Part shown: piece by piece, positions 51,985 to 62,200 of the stretch
How the letters are laid out: each line of letters opens with the position of its first letter
How positions within the stretch are numbered: position 1 is the first letter of the stretch
Assembly: GCF_009856825.1 (NCBI RefSeq)
Contig: NZ_WVTD01000003.1
Location: forward strand, 62,001 to 126,000
Direction of reading: 5' to 3'
From: Novosphingobium silvae
Lineage (GTDB): Bacteria; Pseudomonadota; Alphaproteobacteria; Sphingomonadales; Sphingomonadaceae
DNA: 64,000 nucleotides
Program-made: the position numbers and the translations under genes
The notes under the pieces: generated by a model
Seen by the model: only the letters and a program-made list of their open reading frames with translations
Databases searched by the model: none
Told to the model about the DNA's origin: nothing

Positions 51985-52177
51985 GAAGGCGATAAAGCAC
52001 ACGGCCGATCCGGGTTCCGCCCAACTCATCGGGTGACTGCTTCGGCGCAGTCCGCATGTCACCGCCAGTGATCCCGCTGCGAGCCATGCCGATCCGCATT
52101 CATCCTATCATAGATCAAGTCGGAGAGGACCGGAGTTTTGCTGCAGCGTTTCCAAGGCCCATGGCTGCGGGGTTGAG

Positions 52178-54460
52178 ATGACCGATACCAACGAAGACGA
52201 AACCGTCCACTACGAGGGCACCGAAGGCGGTTGGGGCTCCCTGCGGGGCATCGCCGAAGTCGGCTTGCGCGAACGCCCCAGCCCGGGCGCGCTCGACACG
52301 TTGAGACGGCAGAACAAGGTCAAGGGTTTCATGTGCGTGTCCTGCGCATGGACGAAACCGGCCGATACCCATGCCGTGGAGTTTTGTGAAAACGGCGCCA
52401 AGGCAACCTTCTGGGAGCTGACGACCAAGCGTTGCACGCCGGAGTTCTTTGCCAGGCACACGATCACAGAACTGCGAACCTGGAAGGACTACGACCTTGA
52501 ACAGCAGGGCCGCCTTACCCATCCCATGCGGTACGATGCCGCCAGCGACCGCTATGTCCCATGCTCGTGGGACGAGGCCTTCGCCGCAATCGGCTCGGAG
52601 CTGAAGGCCATTGATCCGGGCAGCGCCGTCTTCTACGCGTCGGGACGCGCAAGCCTCGAGACAAGTTACCTCTACGCGCTGTTCGCCCGGCTCTATGGCC
52701 ACAACAACCTGCCCGACAGCTCGAACATGTGCCACGAGACGACATCCGTGGCGCTGAAGAAGCTCATTGGCTCGCCTGTCGGCACATGCGTTCTGTCCGA
52801 CTTCCACACCTGCGATGCGATCTTCTTCTTCGGGCAGAACACCGGCTCGAACAGCCCCCGGCTGCTGCACCCGCTGCAGGAGGCGGTGAAGCGAGGGGCG
52901 AAGATCGTCACTTTCAACCCCATCCGGGAAAAGGGCCTGGAGGTCTTCAAGAACCCGCAGAGCCCGGTGGAAATGCTGACCCCCAAGAGCACGCAGATCT
53001 CCACGCTCTACCTGCAGGTCAAGGCCGGCGGCGACATCGCGGCGATCACGGGCATGATCAAGCACGTCCTTGCCGCCGAAGACGCGAAGTGGCGCTCCGA
53101 GAAGCTGCACGTGCTGGATGTCGATTTCATCGCCCAGCACACCAGCGGCTTCGAGGAGATGAAAGCCGCGGTCGAGGCCGTTGGCTGGGACGAGATCGAG
53201 CGGGAAAGCGGTCTTTCGCGGGCCGACATCGAGGAGGCGGCGCAGATCTACGTCGATGCCCCCAAGTCCATCGCGATGTACGGGATGGGCCTGACCCAGC
53301 ACGTCCACGGCTTCGACAATCTCGCCGCACTCACCAACCTGTGGCTGCTCAAGGGAAATGTCGGACGTGAAGGCACCGGCATCTCCCCCGTGCGCGGACA
53401 CTCCAACGTGCAGGGCCAGCGTACGGTGGGTATCTCCGAGAAGCCGGAGCTCGTGCCGCTGGACCGTCTGGCACAGCAGTTCGGCTTCGAGCCTCCCCGC
53501 GAGGAGGGCATGAACACGGTCGCGGCATGCCACAAGATCATCGCGGGCGAGGTGAAGGCCTTCATCGGGCTCGGCGGCAACTTCATCCGCGCCATCCCCG
53601 AGCGCGAGAAGATGGAGGAAGCCTGGACCCGGATGCGCCTGACGGTGCAGGTCGCCACCAAGCTGAACCGCAGCCACCTCGTCAACGGACAGGTGGCCTA
53701 CCTCCTGCCCTGTCTGGGTCGATCGGAAGAGGATGTCCAGGGCACCGGCCGACAGTCGGTGACGATGGAAGATTCGCTTTCCTGCATCCACGGATCCCTT
53801 GGCCGCAACACGCCGGCATCGCGGCACCTCAAGTCGGAAGTTGCGATCGTCGCAGGGATGGCCAAGGCGACGCTGCCGCCGAACCCGAAGGTGAAGTGGG
53901 ACGAGTGGACGGCCGATTACGCAAAGGTTCGCGACTGTATCGAGGAAACCTATCCGGAGCAGTTCCGGGACTTCAACGCGCGGGTATTCACCCCGGGTGG
54001 CTTCTATCGCGGCAACTCCGCACGCGAGCGGGTCTGGAAGACCGAAAGCGGCAAGGCCGCGTTCACTGCGCCCGAAAGGCTGCGCTCGATCGGCTTCGAC
54101 GATGCGCAAGGCCGCTACCGCCTCGTGACCTTGCGGTCGAACGACCAGTTCAACACGACGATCTACGGGTATTCGGACCGGCTGCGCGGCATCGAGGGCA
54201 CCCGCGACGTGCTCTTGATGAACCCCGAGGATATTGCCGCGGCCCAGCTGTCCAACGGGCAGGTCGTAAGCCTCGTCACGGATGCAGGGGACGGCGTGCA
54301 TCGGCAGGTGGATGGGCTGGTCGTCACGCCGTTCCTGCTCCCGCGCGGGTGCATCGGCGCGTACTATCCGGAGATGAACCCGCTGATGCCGGTCTGGTAC
54401 CACGACCAGCAGTCGAAGACCCCGGCGGCGAAGGGGATCCCGGTGCGGATCCTCGTCTGA
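52178..54460 (+). CDS. FdhF/YdeP-family molybdopterin oxidoreductase
   Basis: This 760-residue protein belongs to the YdeP branch of the DMSO-reductase family. The N-terminus has KGFMCVSCAWTKP and FCENGAK, which may hold an Fe-S cluster. GHNNLPDSSNMCHETTSVAL is the cofactor region. FFFGQNTGSN and LLKGNVGREGTGISPVRGHSN are the bis-MGD contacts. No twin-Arg signal is visible, so it is cytosolic. The true substrate of this family is unknown, though formate has been proposed. It ends directly (0 bp) before a cytochrome c gene in an oxidase operon. Confidence 0.9.
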   Translation: MTDTNEDETVHYEGTEGGWGSLRGIAEVGLRERPSPGALDTLRRQNKVKGFMCVSCAWTKPADTHAVEFCENGAKATFWELTTKRCTPEFFARHTITELRTWKDYDLEQQGRLTHPMRYDAASDRYVPCSWDEAFAAIGSELKAIDPGSAVFYASGRASLETSYLYALFARLYGHNNLPDSSNMCHETTSVALKKLIGSPVGTCVLSDFHTCDAIFFFGQNTGSNSPRLLHPLQEAVKRGAKIVTFNPIREKGLEVFKNPQSPVEMLTPKSTQISTLYLQVKAGGDIAAITGMIKHVLAAEDAKWRSEKLHVLDVDFIAQHTSGFEEMKAAVEAVGWDEIERESGLSRADIEEAAQIYVDAPKSIAMYGMGLTQHVHGFDNLAALTNLWLLKGNVGREGTGISPVRGHSNVQGQRTVGISEKPELVPLDRLAQQFGFEPPREEGMNTVAACHKIIAGEVKAFIGLGGNFIRAIPEREKMEEAWTRMRLTVQVATKLNRSHLVNGQVAYLLPCLGRSEEDVQGTGRQSVTMEDSLSCIHGSLGRNTPASRHLKSEVAIVAGMAKATLPPNPKVKWDEWTADYAKVRDCIEETYPEQFRDFNARVFTPGGFYRGNSARERVWKTESGKAAFTAPERLRSIGFDDAQGRYRLVTLRSNDQFNTTIYGYSDRLRGIEGTRDVLLMNPEDIAAAQLSNGQVVSLVTDAGDGVHRQVDGLVVTPFLLPRGCIGAYYPEMNPLMPVWYHDQQSKTPAAKGIPVRILV

Positions 54461-54916
54461 ATGAAGCCGGGGGGCATTCTCGTTCTGCTGGCCGCATGTC
54501 TCGCGGCCTGCAGCAACGAGGCGCGAACGATCGGACCTGCGATGCCGCAGACGCTTCCTTCGGGCGATGCCGATCCGCGCATCGGGGCGTATCAGGAAAA
54601 CGCATACCAGGTGTCCCAAGGCCGCCGGTACTTCGCATGGTATGGCTGCTCTCAGTGCCATGCCGAAGGCGGTCCAGCCGATCGCGACCTGACGGATGGC
54701 AAGTGGCGGCATGGGGGCGGCTTTGCGCAAGTCTATGCCTCTGTTGCGAGCGGGCATCCCGAACAGGACTTCGTGAGGCGGATCGCCATCGAACAATTGT
54801 GGCAGATCACCGCATATGTGCGCGACCTGCCCACTCACACGGCTGAAAAGCGCTACCGCCTTCTGGTCGACCAGAAGGGCGAGGCGCAGGGCTCCAGTTG
54901 GAACGGTCCGCAATGA
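54461..54916 (+). CDS. cytochrome c lipoprotein
   Basis: This 151-residue protein has a lipoprotein signal (CLAACS) and one heme c site, CSQCH, at about residue 63; the region around residue 99-112 offers a possible distal ligand, though no Met is clear there. Its ATG follows the YdeP stop directly and its stop overlaps the coxB start (ATGA). It could carry electrons to the CuA subunit. Confidence 0.82.
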   Translation: MKPGGILVLLAACLAACSNEARTIGPAMPQTLPSGDADPRIGAYQENAYQVSQGRRYFAWYGCSQCHAEGGPADRDLTDGKWRHGGGFAQVYASVASGHPEQDFVRRIAIEQLWQITAYVRDLPTHTAEKRYRLLVDQKGEAQGSSWNGPQ

Positions 54917-55896
54917 ACCGCGCGTCTCCGCTCCTTGCGATCGGCTTGCTGGCCGCCTGCTCGGGCAGGCAGAGCCCTCTCGCTCCGGCGGGAGACCAAG
55001 CCGAAACGCTGCACCAGCTGTTTCTCCTTGCGCTGGCCGTTTGCGGTATCGTCTATCTTGTCGTCGTCGCGGCTCTCGTGTGGAGCCTTATGCGGCGCGG
55101 CAGAGATGAAGACCGGGACGGCGCGATGCGAGGGCTGAACCGCGGCCTGTGGGCGACCGGTATCGGCATCGTCCTTGGTGTGACCATCCTGATCGTGGGC
55201 AGCTTCCTTGCGGATAGGGCGCTGTTCGCCACTCGGGGAGAAGATGCGCTGGAGGTCCGGATCACCGGACACCAGTGGTGGTGGCGGATCGAATATCGCG
55301 TTGGCGGCACGGCGCGCTGGATCGAAACGGCGAACGAGCTGCACCTGCCCCGGGGCCGCACCACACGCGTGCTTCTGGGGTCGGCGGACGTGATCCACAG
55401 CTTCTGGGTGCCCAATGTCGCCGGCAAGATCGACATGATCCCCGGGCGACGCAACGTTCTCGACCTGACGCCCCGCCAGTCGGGCTGGTTCAGGGGCCAG
55501 TGCGGCGAATACTGCGGAATGCAGCATGCCCACATGGCTTTCGACGTGAAGGTCGAGGAGCCCGCGCAGTTCGAAGCCTGGCTCGCACGGCAGTCGCGCA
55601 TGGCCCGACCGGTGGGCGACAGCCGAGGCATGCACGGTCAAGCGGTGTTCGCGCGCACCTGCAGTGCCTGCCACGCCGTGCGCGGAACGACCGCGTCGGG
55701 CCGAGCGGGGCCGGACCTCACCCATGTCGGCGCCCGCCGGTCGATAGCGGCCGGAACGATCACGATGTCGCGCGGCGCCCTGCAAGGGTGGATCGCACAG
55801 CCGCAGGCGCTGAAGCCCGGCACCTCGATGCCCGCCATCCCCCTTGCCCCGGCCGACGCGGATGCGGTCGCCCACTACCTTGCAGGCCTGCGATGA
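54913..55896 (+). CDS. coxB: cytochrome c oxidase subunit II with fused cytochrome c (CoxM/caa3-type)
   Basis: This 327-residue protein has a lipoprotein-like signal (GLLAACSG), two TM helices and a CuA domain. CuA ligands are in SFWVPN (His upstream in VIHSFW) and CGEYCGMQHAHM; HQWWWRIEY is the electron entry motif. A C-terminal class I cytochrome c domain follows with CSACHAV and Met in GTSMPAI. It resembles CoxM of coxMNOP and Bacillus caa3. It can therefore take electrons from small cytochromes c directly. Confidence 0.93.
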   Translation: MNRASPLLAIGLLAACSGRQSPLAPAGDQAETLHQLFLLALAVCGIVYLVVVAALVWSLMRRGRDEDRDGAMRGLNRGLWATGIGIVLGVTILIVGSFLADRALFATRGEDALEVRITGHQWWWRIEYRVGGTARWIETANELHLPRGRTTRVLLGSADVIHSFWVPNVAGKIDMIPGRRNVLDLTPRQSGWFRGQCGEYCGMQHAHMAFDVKVEEPAQFEAWLARQSRMARPVGDSRGMHGQAVFARTCSACHAVRGTTASGRAGPDLTHVGARRSIAAGTITMSRGALQGWIAQPQALKPGTSMPAIPLAPADADAVAHYLAGLR

Positions 55897-57785
55897 CCCC
55901 CGATCCCGCCCGCATGGACGCACTGGACGCAACCTGGAAGGACAAGCCAGGCCTTTGGGGCTTCCTCACCACGGTCGACCACAAGCGCATCGCGGCGCGC
56001 TATATCGTCACCGCACTGCTCCTCATGTTCCTGGCCGGAGTGCTTGCCCTCGACATGCGCTGGCAACTCTCAGTGGCCGAAAACACGCGCATGGGCCCGC
56101 AGCTCTACAACGAAAGCTTTTCCCTCCACGGATCGACGATGCTGTTCCTTGTGTCGGTCCCGGTGATGGAAGCCATGGCCCTGTGGCTGGTGCCGCTGAT
56201 GCTGGGCACGCGCAACATGGCGTTCCCGCGCCTCTCCGCGTTCAGCTACTGGCTCTATCTGGGCGGCGTGCTGACCTTGTGGATCGCGCATGCGCTGGAC
56301 ATCACTCCGGACCTCGGCTGGTTCGAGTATCCGCCGCTGTCCGGCCCCTCCTACTCCCCGGGACACCGCGCCGACATCTGGGCACAGATGATTACCTTTA
56401 CCGAAGTGGCCGCCCTTGCCGCCTCGGTGAACGTCGCCGCCACGATCCTCAAGATGCGGCCGCCGGGCATGACGCTGGCGCGGATGCCGGTGTTCCTATG
56501 GGCCATGCTGATCGCCTCGCTGATGACGATCCTGTCCATGCCGGCGATCATGCTGGTGACCTCGATGCTGATCTCGGATCGCCTTGTCTCGACGCACTTC
56601 TTCGCTCCGGCTGCAGGCGGCGACGTGCTCCTGTTCCAGCATCTGTTCTGGTTCTTCGGGCACCCGGAAGTCTACATCATCTTCATCCCGGCGACGGGCT
56701 TCGTCTCTTCCATCGTCGAGACTTTCTCGCGTCGCCCGCTGTTCGGGCACAACGTACTGGTCTTGGCGATCCTCGCCATCGCTGCGCTGGCCTTTGGCCT
56801 ATGGGTCCATCACATGTTCGCCGTCGGCCTGCCGCGTCTCGGCAACGATTTCTACACCGGCGCAAGCATGGCGATCGCGCTGCCCGCCGGGCTTCAGATA
56901 TTTTGCTGGATCGCATCGATCTGGAGCGGACGCGTCGTGCTGCACACGCCGATGCTGTGGATCATCGGCTTCCTCGCGACTTTCGTCATCGGCGGCCTCT
57001 CGGGCGTGATGACCGCCTCCGCCTCGCTCGATCTGCAACTGACCGACACTTACTTCGTCGTCGCGCACTTCCACTATGTGCTGGTTGGCGGCGCGATGTT
57101 CCCGCTCTTCGGAGCCTTCTGCTACTGGTACCCCAAGGCGACGGGACGACTGATGTCGGAACGGTGGGGACGGGTTGCCTTCGCTCTCATCGTGGGCGGG
57201 TTCAACCTGGGCTTCTTCCCCATGCATGTGCTGGGGCTGATGGGCATGCCTCGCCGCGTCTACACCTACCCGGCGGAGATGGGGTGGGAGTGGCTCAATC
57301 AGGTCGCCACGGCAGGCAGCGTGATAGCGGTGCTCGGAGGGCTCGTGTTCGTCGGCAATGCCCTTGCAAGCTACTGGCGCGGCGCGCCGTCCGGACCTGA
57401 TCCCTGGGGAGGCTCCACGCTGGAGTGGGCCTGCCCATCCCCGCCGCCTGCATGGAACTTCGCCTATACGCCGCGCGTCTCCAGCCTTACGCCGATGTGG
57501 GAGGACGCATCGCGGATCGCCGTCTTCGACGGCATCGCGGTGGACCGACGCGAAGTGCTGGTGACGAGCGTCACGGATGCGGTACCCGTCTATCGCCAGA
57601 AGAGCGCCTCTCCCTCGATCTGGCCTCTGGTCGCGGCTGCAGCGGTTTCGGCGATGTTCATCGCCAGCATCTTTACGCCCTGGGCCATCGCGGCAGGCCT
57701 CCTGCCGATCGGCGCCGCTCTCACCGGCTGGTTCTGGCCCACCCGTGCGCGGGCGACAAGCGGTCCGCTGAGGGCGCGCTCATGA
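55893..57785 (+). CDS. coxA: cytochrome c oxidase subunit I (CoxN-like), non-canonical proton channels
   Basis: This 630-residue protein has about 12-14 TM helices. Ligands are intact: heme a His in SLHGSTML, CuB His/Tyr in GHPEVYI (His257, Tyr261), CuB HisHis in WVHHMF, and heme His pair in VAHFHYV. Glu259, equivalent to Glu286, is kept. But the D-channel Asp of the usual D-MAFPR motif is Asn108, the Asn beyond it is Ser115, and the K-channel PTGIK reads PAGLQ (Ala332, Gln335). The Glu-to-Gln spacing of 76 residues equals the canonical Glu-to-Lys spacing, which supports the alignment. It resembles CoxN of alternative oxidases. Confidence 0.9.
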   Translation: MTPDPARMDALDATWKDKPGLWGFLTTVDHKRIAARYIVTALLLMFLAGVLALDMRWQLSVAENTRMGPQLYNESFSLHGSTMLFLVSVPVMEAMALWLVPLMLGTRNMAFPRLSAFSYWLYLGGVLTLWIAHALDITPDLGWFEYPPLSGPSYSPGHRADIWAQMITFTEVAALAASVNVAATILKMRPPGMTLARMPVFLWAMLIASLMTILSMPAIMLVTSMLISDRLVSTHFFAPAAGGDVLLFQHLFWFFGHPEVYIIFIPATGFVSSIVETFSRRPLFGHNVLVLAILAIAALAFGLWVHHMFAVGLPRLGNDFYTGASMAIALPAGLQIFCWIASIWSGRVVLHTPMLWIIGFLATFVIGGLSGVMTASASLDLQLTDTYFVVAHFHYVLVGGAMFPLFGAFCYWYPKATGRLMSERWGRVAFALIVGGFNLGFFPMHVLGLMGMPRRVYTYPAEMGWEWLNQVATAGSVIAVLGGLVFVGNALASYWRGAPSGPDPWGGSTLEWACPSPPPAWNFAYTPRVSSLTPMWEDASRIAVFDGIAVDRREVLVTSVTDAVPVYRQKSASPSIWPLVAAAAVSAMFIASIFTPWAIAAGLLPIGAALTGWFWPTRARATSGPLRARS

Positions 57786-58414
57786 CCTCGACACTGGGCA
57801 AGCCGCCGCGCGAGATCGAAATCGTCGGCAACCTGTCGAACCTGCCCGCCAGTGCCCGCGGTCCCCGCAACCTAGTCTGGTGGGGCAACATCGGCTTCAT
57901 GTTGATCGAGGGAACCGGCTTCGCGCTGGCGGCAGCGGCCTACCTTTATCTCATGACCCAGAGCTCCGAATGGCCTGCGGGCGGCGCGCAGCCGCCGGGT
58001 CTTTTCTGGAGCGGCCTGTTCACCGCCGGGATGCTGCTGAGCCAGTTACCCAACCTGTGGGTACTGCGCTGTGCCCGCAACAAGAACGTCGCAGGGACGC
58101 GCATCGGCACTCTTGCGATGTCCGTGATCCCGCTCCTGCTGATGGCCGCGCGGGCTATGGAATTCCGGCATCTGGGCGTCGCGTGGTACGATAGCGCGTA
58201 TGGCTCAGCCGTCTGGCTGCTTCTGGTGCTCCACACCACGCACCTGATCACCGAATGGGGCGAGACGGTGGTCATCGGCACCTGGCTCCTTACGCATGAG
58301 GTGGGCGACGATCAGTTCGCCGATGTAGAGGACAACTCCAACTACTGGACCTTCGTGGTCCTGTGCTGGCTTCCTGTCTATGCCCTCGTCTACTGGGCTC
58401 CGAGAGCCGCATGA
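57782..58414 (+). CDS. coxC: cytochrome c oxidase subunit III
   Basis: This 210-residue, five-TM protein matches subunit III: WWGNIGFMLIEGTGFALAAAAYLY, then HTTHLITEWGET and the end NSNYWTFVVLCWLPVYALVYW. It is shorter than the seven-TM mitochondrial type. ATGA overlaps tie it to subunit I and the next gene. Confidence 0.9.
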   Translation: MTSTLGKPPREIEIVGNLSNLPASARGPRNLVWWGNIGFMLIEGTGFALAAAAYLYLMTQSSEWPAGGAQPPGLFWSGLFTAGMLLSQLPNLWVLRCARNKNVAGTRIGTLAMSVIPLLLMAARAMEFRHLGVAWYDSAYGSAVWLLLVLHTTHLITEWGETVVIGTWLLTHEVGDDQFADVEDNSNYWTFVVLCWLPVYALVYWAPRAA

Positions 58415-58722
58415 GCATCCGGGCACGAGCATGGACCGCGCTGGCGCTACCGCCGCTGATCTGGTTCCTGTTCGAACAGGGGCTTTCGGCGCTGCTCCAT
58501 GCCGATTGCTCCCTCTGGCCCGTGGGCCTCGCATGGGGAGCGGCCAGCATCGCAGGATGCGTGGTTGCCATGTATCTCGCCTGGCCACTGCGAGGGACGA
58601 CGGACACAAAGCTCGCTCACCCCTGGCTTGCCCGCCTGGCGCTTGCGCTTTGCGGTATCTTCGCGCTCGCCATCGCCTTTCAGACCCTTGCCGTCGCCAT
58701 CGTGCCCGCATGCCTTGCATGA
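58411..58722 (+). CDS. small oxidase-operon membrane protein
   Basis: This 103-residue protein has three hydrophobic segments. Its position after subunit III is like CoxP/subunit IV-type proteins in coxMNOP operons. Sequence alone does not identify it. Confidence 0.65.
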   Translation: MSIRARAWTALALPPLIWFLFEQGLSALLHADCSLWPVGLAWGAASIAGCVVAMYLAWPLRGTTDTKLAHPWLARLALALCGIFALAIAFQTLAVAIVPACLA

Positions 58723-58758
58723 CGTGCCTTGCCCGGGCTCTCCGGCTGAAGAGCCGGC

Positions 58759-59178
58759 ATGACTGACCGGCCGGTCCCCGCTGCCCTGCGGTGGCTTGCC
58801 GCGTTGGTGGCGCTGTGCGTGGCAGCGGCGGCGATCTCAGGCGCGGTGCTCTATGCGCAGAACCTCGAACAGATCCGCACGCACGCGAACGCCATCACGG
58901 GCGGCGACTGGAAGCGCGGCAAGACCGCGCTGCGCCGTTACGGCTGCGGAGGCTGCCATGTCATTCCGCGCCTTGCAGGTGCCAATGGTCAGGTCGGTCC
59001 TGACCTGACGGGGATCTCGTCAAGAGCGACACTGGCCGGGAAGCTTCCCAATGGCCCCGCCGCCATGAGGCTCTGGCTCATGCATCCGCAGCACATCGAT
59101 CCGGGCACCGGCATGCCCGAGCAGGGGATCGACGAGGCCACTGCACGGGACATATCGGCCTATCTCTACGCACACTGA
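58759..59178 (+). CDS. membrane-anchored cytochrome c
   Basis: This 139-residue protein has an N-terminal TM anchor (LRWLAALVALCVAAAAISGA) and one heme site, CGGCHVI, with distal Met in GTGMPEQG. It is the last gene of the oxidase operon and should shuttle electrons in the periplasm. The 36-bp gap to the preceding gene keeps it in the same transcript. Confidence 0.85.
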   Translation: MTDRPVPAALRWLAALVALCVAAAAISGAVLYAQNLEQIRTHANAITGGDWKRGKTALRRYGCGGCHVIPRLAGANGQVGPDLTGISSRATLAGKLPNGPAAMRLWLMHPQHIDPGTGMPEQGIDEATARDISAYLYAH

Positions 59179-59289
59179 CGGATACGCAGAGGCAGATCGT
59201 ACCCGCAACAGGCCCGCGCTGGCGCAGGCCCAGGCGATCACCTGAGGGCGTATCCGTGGCCGAGCGTCCTCTTCGACGGGAACGCCGCC

Positions 59290-62200
59290 TCAGCCGATCA
59301 TCATGAGGCTTGCGTTGCCCCCGGCCGCTGTCGTGTTGATCGAGACCGAGACTTCCTCGAGCAGGCGGGTGCAGGCAGGTCCAGCTTTCTGTGCGTCCCA
59401 GCGATGGACCGGCACGATCGGTCCCGCGAGCCCGGCCACATGCTCACAAGCCGCGCGCACTGCTGCTGCATCTCCCTCGACGAGGCAGGCCGCGAAAGGC
59501 TCGTCATCTGGTCCGCGAAGTGCCTCTGCCACGGACCGCGGCAGGTCGAGCGGCAGATCGGCGCCATCGACCTTTGCGGTGTTGCCACTCGCCAGAACGG
59601 CGGCGATCTGGCCCAGCAGGCCCTCGCGCGTGGCGGGCTTCAGCAGGACACGGCCGCGCGAATGAAGGGCATAGCGGTTGGTTTCGCCGACCGGGCCCGG
59701 CAGCAGCATCTCGAAGCCGAGGCCCGTAGTCGCGCCCAGTTCGCGTGCCAGCCGAGCCACCCCGGCGTCGCCCCGGGCATCGAGCCACTCGATGTACGTT
59801 GCAAGAACGCCCGGCGCGGTGCCGCCCCGTGGCAGCACCTGCGGCGCATGGCTCACGAGCCGACCTAGGTAGAGCGGCCCTCCCGCCTTTGGTCCGGTGC
59901 CGGAGAGGCCGCGCCCGCCGAACGGCTGCACGCCCACCACCGCACCGATCGTGTTGCGATTGACGTATAGGTTGCCCGCCCGCACGCCGACGGTCACTTT
60001 CGCCACCGTATCGTCAAGCCGCGTGTGCAGCCCGAAAGTCAGGCCGTAGCCGGTGGCGTTGATGTCCGTCACAAGCTGCGCCAGTTCGCTGCGGCGGAAG
60101 CGCAGGACGTGCAGAACCGGCCCGAACACCTCGCGCCCAAGGTCGCGGATCGACGCGACTTCGATGATCGTGGGCGCCACGAAGGTGCCCTGCTGCGTGC
60201 CTTGATCCAGGGCGACCTGCTCGACACGGCAGCCCTTGGCCCGCATCGCCTCCACGTGGCGTTCGATACCCTGTTTCGCCTCGGCGGTGATGACCGGCCC
60301 GATATCGACGGACAGGCGTTCCGGATTGCCGACCGTGAGCTGCGCCAGCGCTCCCTTCAGCATCGCCAGCGTGCGCTCGGCCACGTCCTCCTGCAGACAG
60401 AGGACGCGAAGCGCCGAGCAGCGCTGGCCCGCGCTGTCGAAAGCCGAGGCGATCACATCCGCCACCACCTGCTCGGCAAGGGCGGAGCTGTCCACGATCA
60501 TTGCGTTCTGGCCGCCGGTTTCGGCGATGAACGGGATAGGCCGGCCCTCGGGCGAAAGGCGCGTGGCAAGCTGGCGCTGGATCAGGCGAGCCACTTCGGT
60601 GGAGCCGGTGAACATGACCGCCGCGGTCTCGGGCGCTGCCACGAGTGCGGCGCCAAGTTCGCCCGCGCCGGGCATCAGCTGCAGCGCGTGAGCCGGGACG
60701 CCTGCCTCATGGAGGATGCGCACCGCCTCGGCCGCGATCAGGGGCGTTTCCTCTGCCGGCTTGGCGAGAACCGGATTGCCGGCAACGAGCGCGGCACAGA
60801 CCTGGCCGGTGAAGATCGCCAGCGGGAAGTTCCAGGGGCTGATGCAGACCACCGGCCCGACGGCGATCTGCTCGGGCCCGAAGGTGCGGCGCGCCTCCTC
60901 GGCGTAGTAGCGCAGGAAATCGATGGCTTCGCGCACTTCGGCAACGGCGTTCGCAGCTGACTTGCCAGCCTCGCGAATGGCAAGGCCCATCAGCGGGATC
61001 ATGCGCGCCTGCATCAGGTCGGCGGCTTTCTCGAGGACGGCGGCGCGGGCCTGGACCGGAACCTGCGCCCAATCGCTTCGTGCGGCGCGAGCGACGGCCG
61101 CTGCAGCCTCCGCGGGAGCAAGCTCCGTCACGGTTCCCACGATATCGCGGTGGTCTGCGGGGTTGCGCACCGCCCTTGCCTCTCCTTCCGCTCCATCCGC
61201 CCGGGCGCTCCAGTCGACGCGAGCGGACGCTTCCAACCCTTCGGCAAGCCCGGCGAGCGCGATTTCGTCGGTGAGGTCGAGCCCCTCGGAATTGCGGCGA
61301 TCGGGGAACAGCTCGGCCGGCGCCGCGATGAGGTCGTGGCGGGCACCCGGCCAGGGCATCGCGCGCACCACCTCCACAGGATCGGCGACCATATCGGATA
61401 CGGGAACAGCGGGATCGGCGATCCGGTTGACGAACGAGGAATTGGCCCCGTTCTCCAGCAGGCGTCGCACCAGATAGGCCAGCAGCGTCTCGTGGGTGCC
61501 GACCGGCGCATAGATGCGACAGGGCCGGTCGAGCTTTTCCGTCCCCACAACCTGCGAGTAAAGCGCCTCGCCCATACCGTGCAGGCACTGGAACTCGTAC
61601 TGGCGCTGCGAGAAATCGGGGCCCGCCAGATGGTAGATCGTCGCCAGCGTCTGCGCATTGTGCGTGGCGAACTGGGGGAAGACCTCATGGGGCGCGGCCA
61701 GCAGCTTCTTCGCGCAGGCGATATAGGCGACATCGGTATGGATCTTGCGCGTATAGACCGGGAAGTCGGCAAGCCCCTCCACCTGCGCGCGCTTGATCTC
61801 GGCATCCCAGTACGCGCCCTTCACAAGGCGAACCATGATCCTTCGACCGGCGCGGCGAGCAAGGTCGACGATCCAGTCGATCACGAAGGGGCAGCGCTTG
61901 CCGTAGGCCTGGATGACGAAGCCGAGGCCATCCCAGCCCCTCAGCTCCGGGTCCGTCGCCAGGCTTTCGAGGAGGTCGAGCGAGAGTTCGAGCCGATCCG
62001 CCTCCTCCGCGTCGATGTTGAAACCGATGTCGTAGCGTTTGGCAAGCACCGCCAGCCGTTTCACGTCGGGCAGCAGCTCGCCCATGACGCGCCCGGCCTG
62101 GGCGCGGACGTAGCGGGGGTGAAGAGCGGAAAGCTTGATCGAGATGCCAGGGCTTGCATAGATACCCTTGCCGCCCGCTGCCTTGCCGATGGCGTGGATC

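Noticed and set aside
52115..54913. Very long open frame (932 codons) on the minus strand opposite the YdeP and cytochrome genes
   Set aside because: High-GC antisense shadow: the plus strand encodes a complete molybdopterin oxidoreductase with conserved motifs, and the minus frame has no recognisable domain or ribosome site.
56724..56747. Arg281 in FSRRPLFG first considered as a replaced K-channel lysine of subunit I
   Set aside because: The K-channel Lys lies 76 residues after the HPEVY glutamate, not 22. The equivalent position is Gln335 in PAGLQ.
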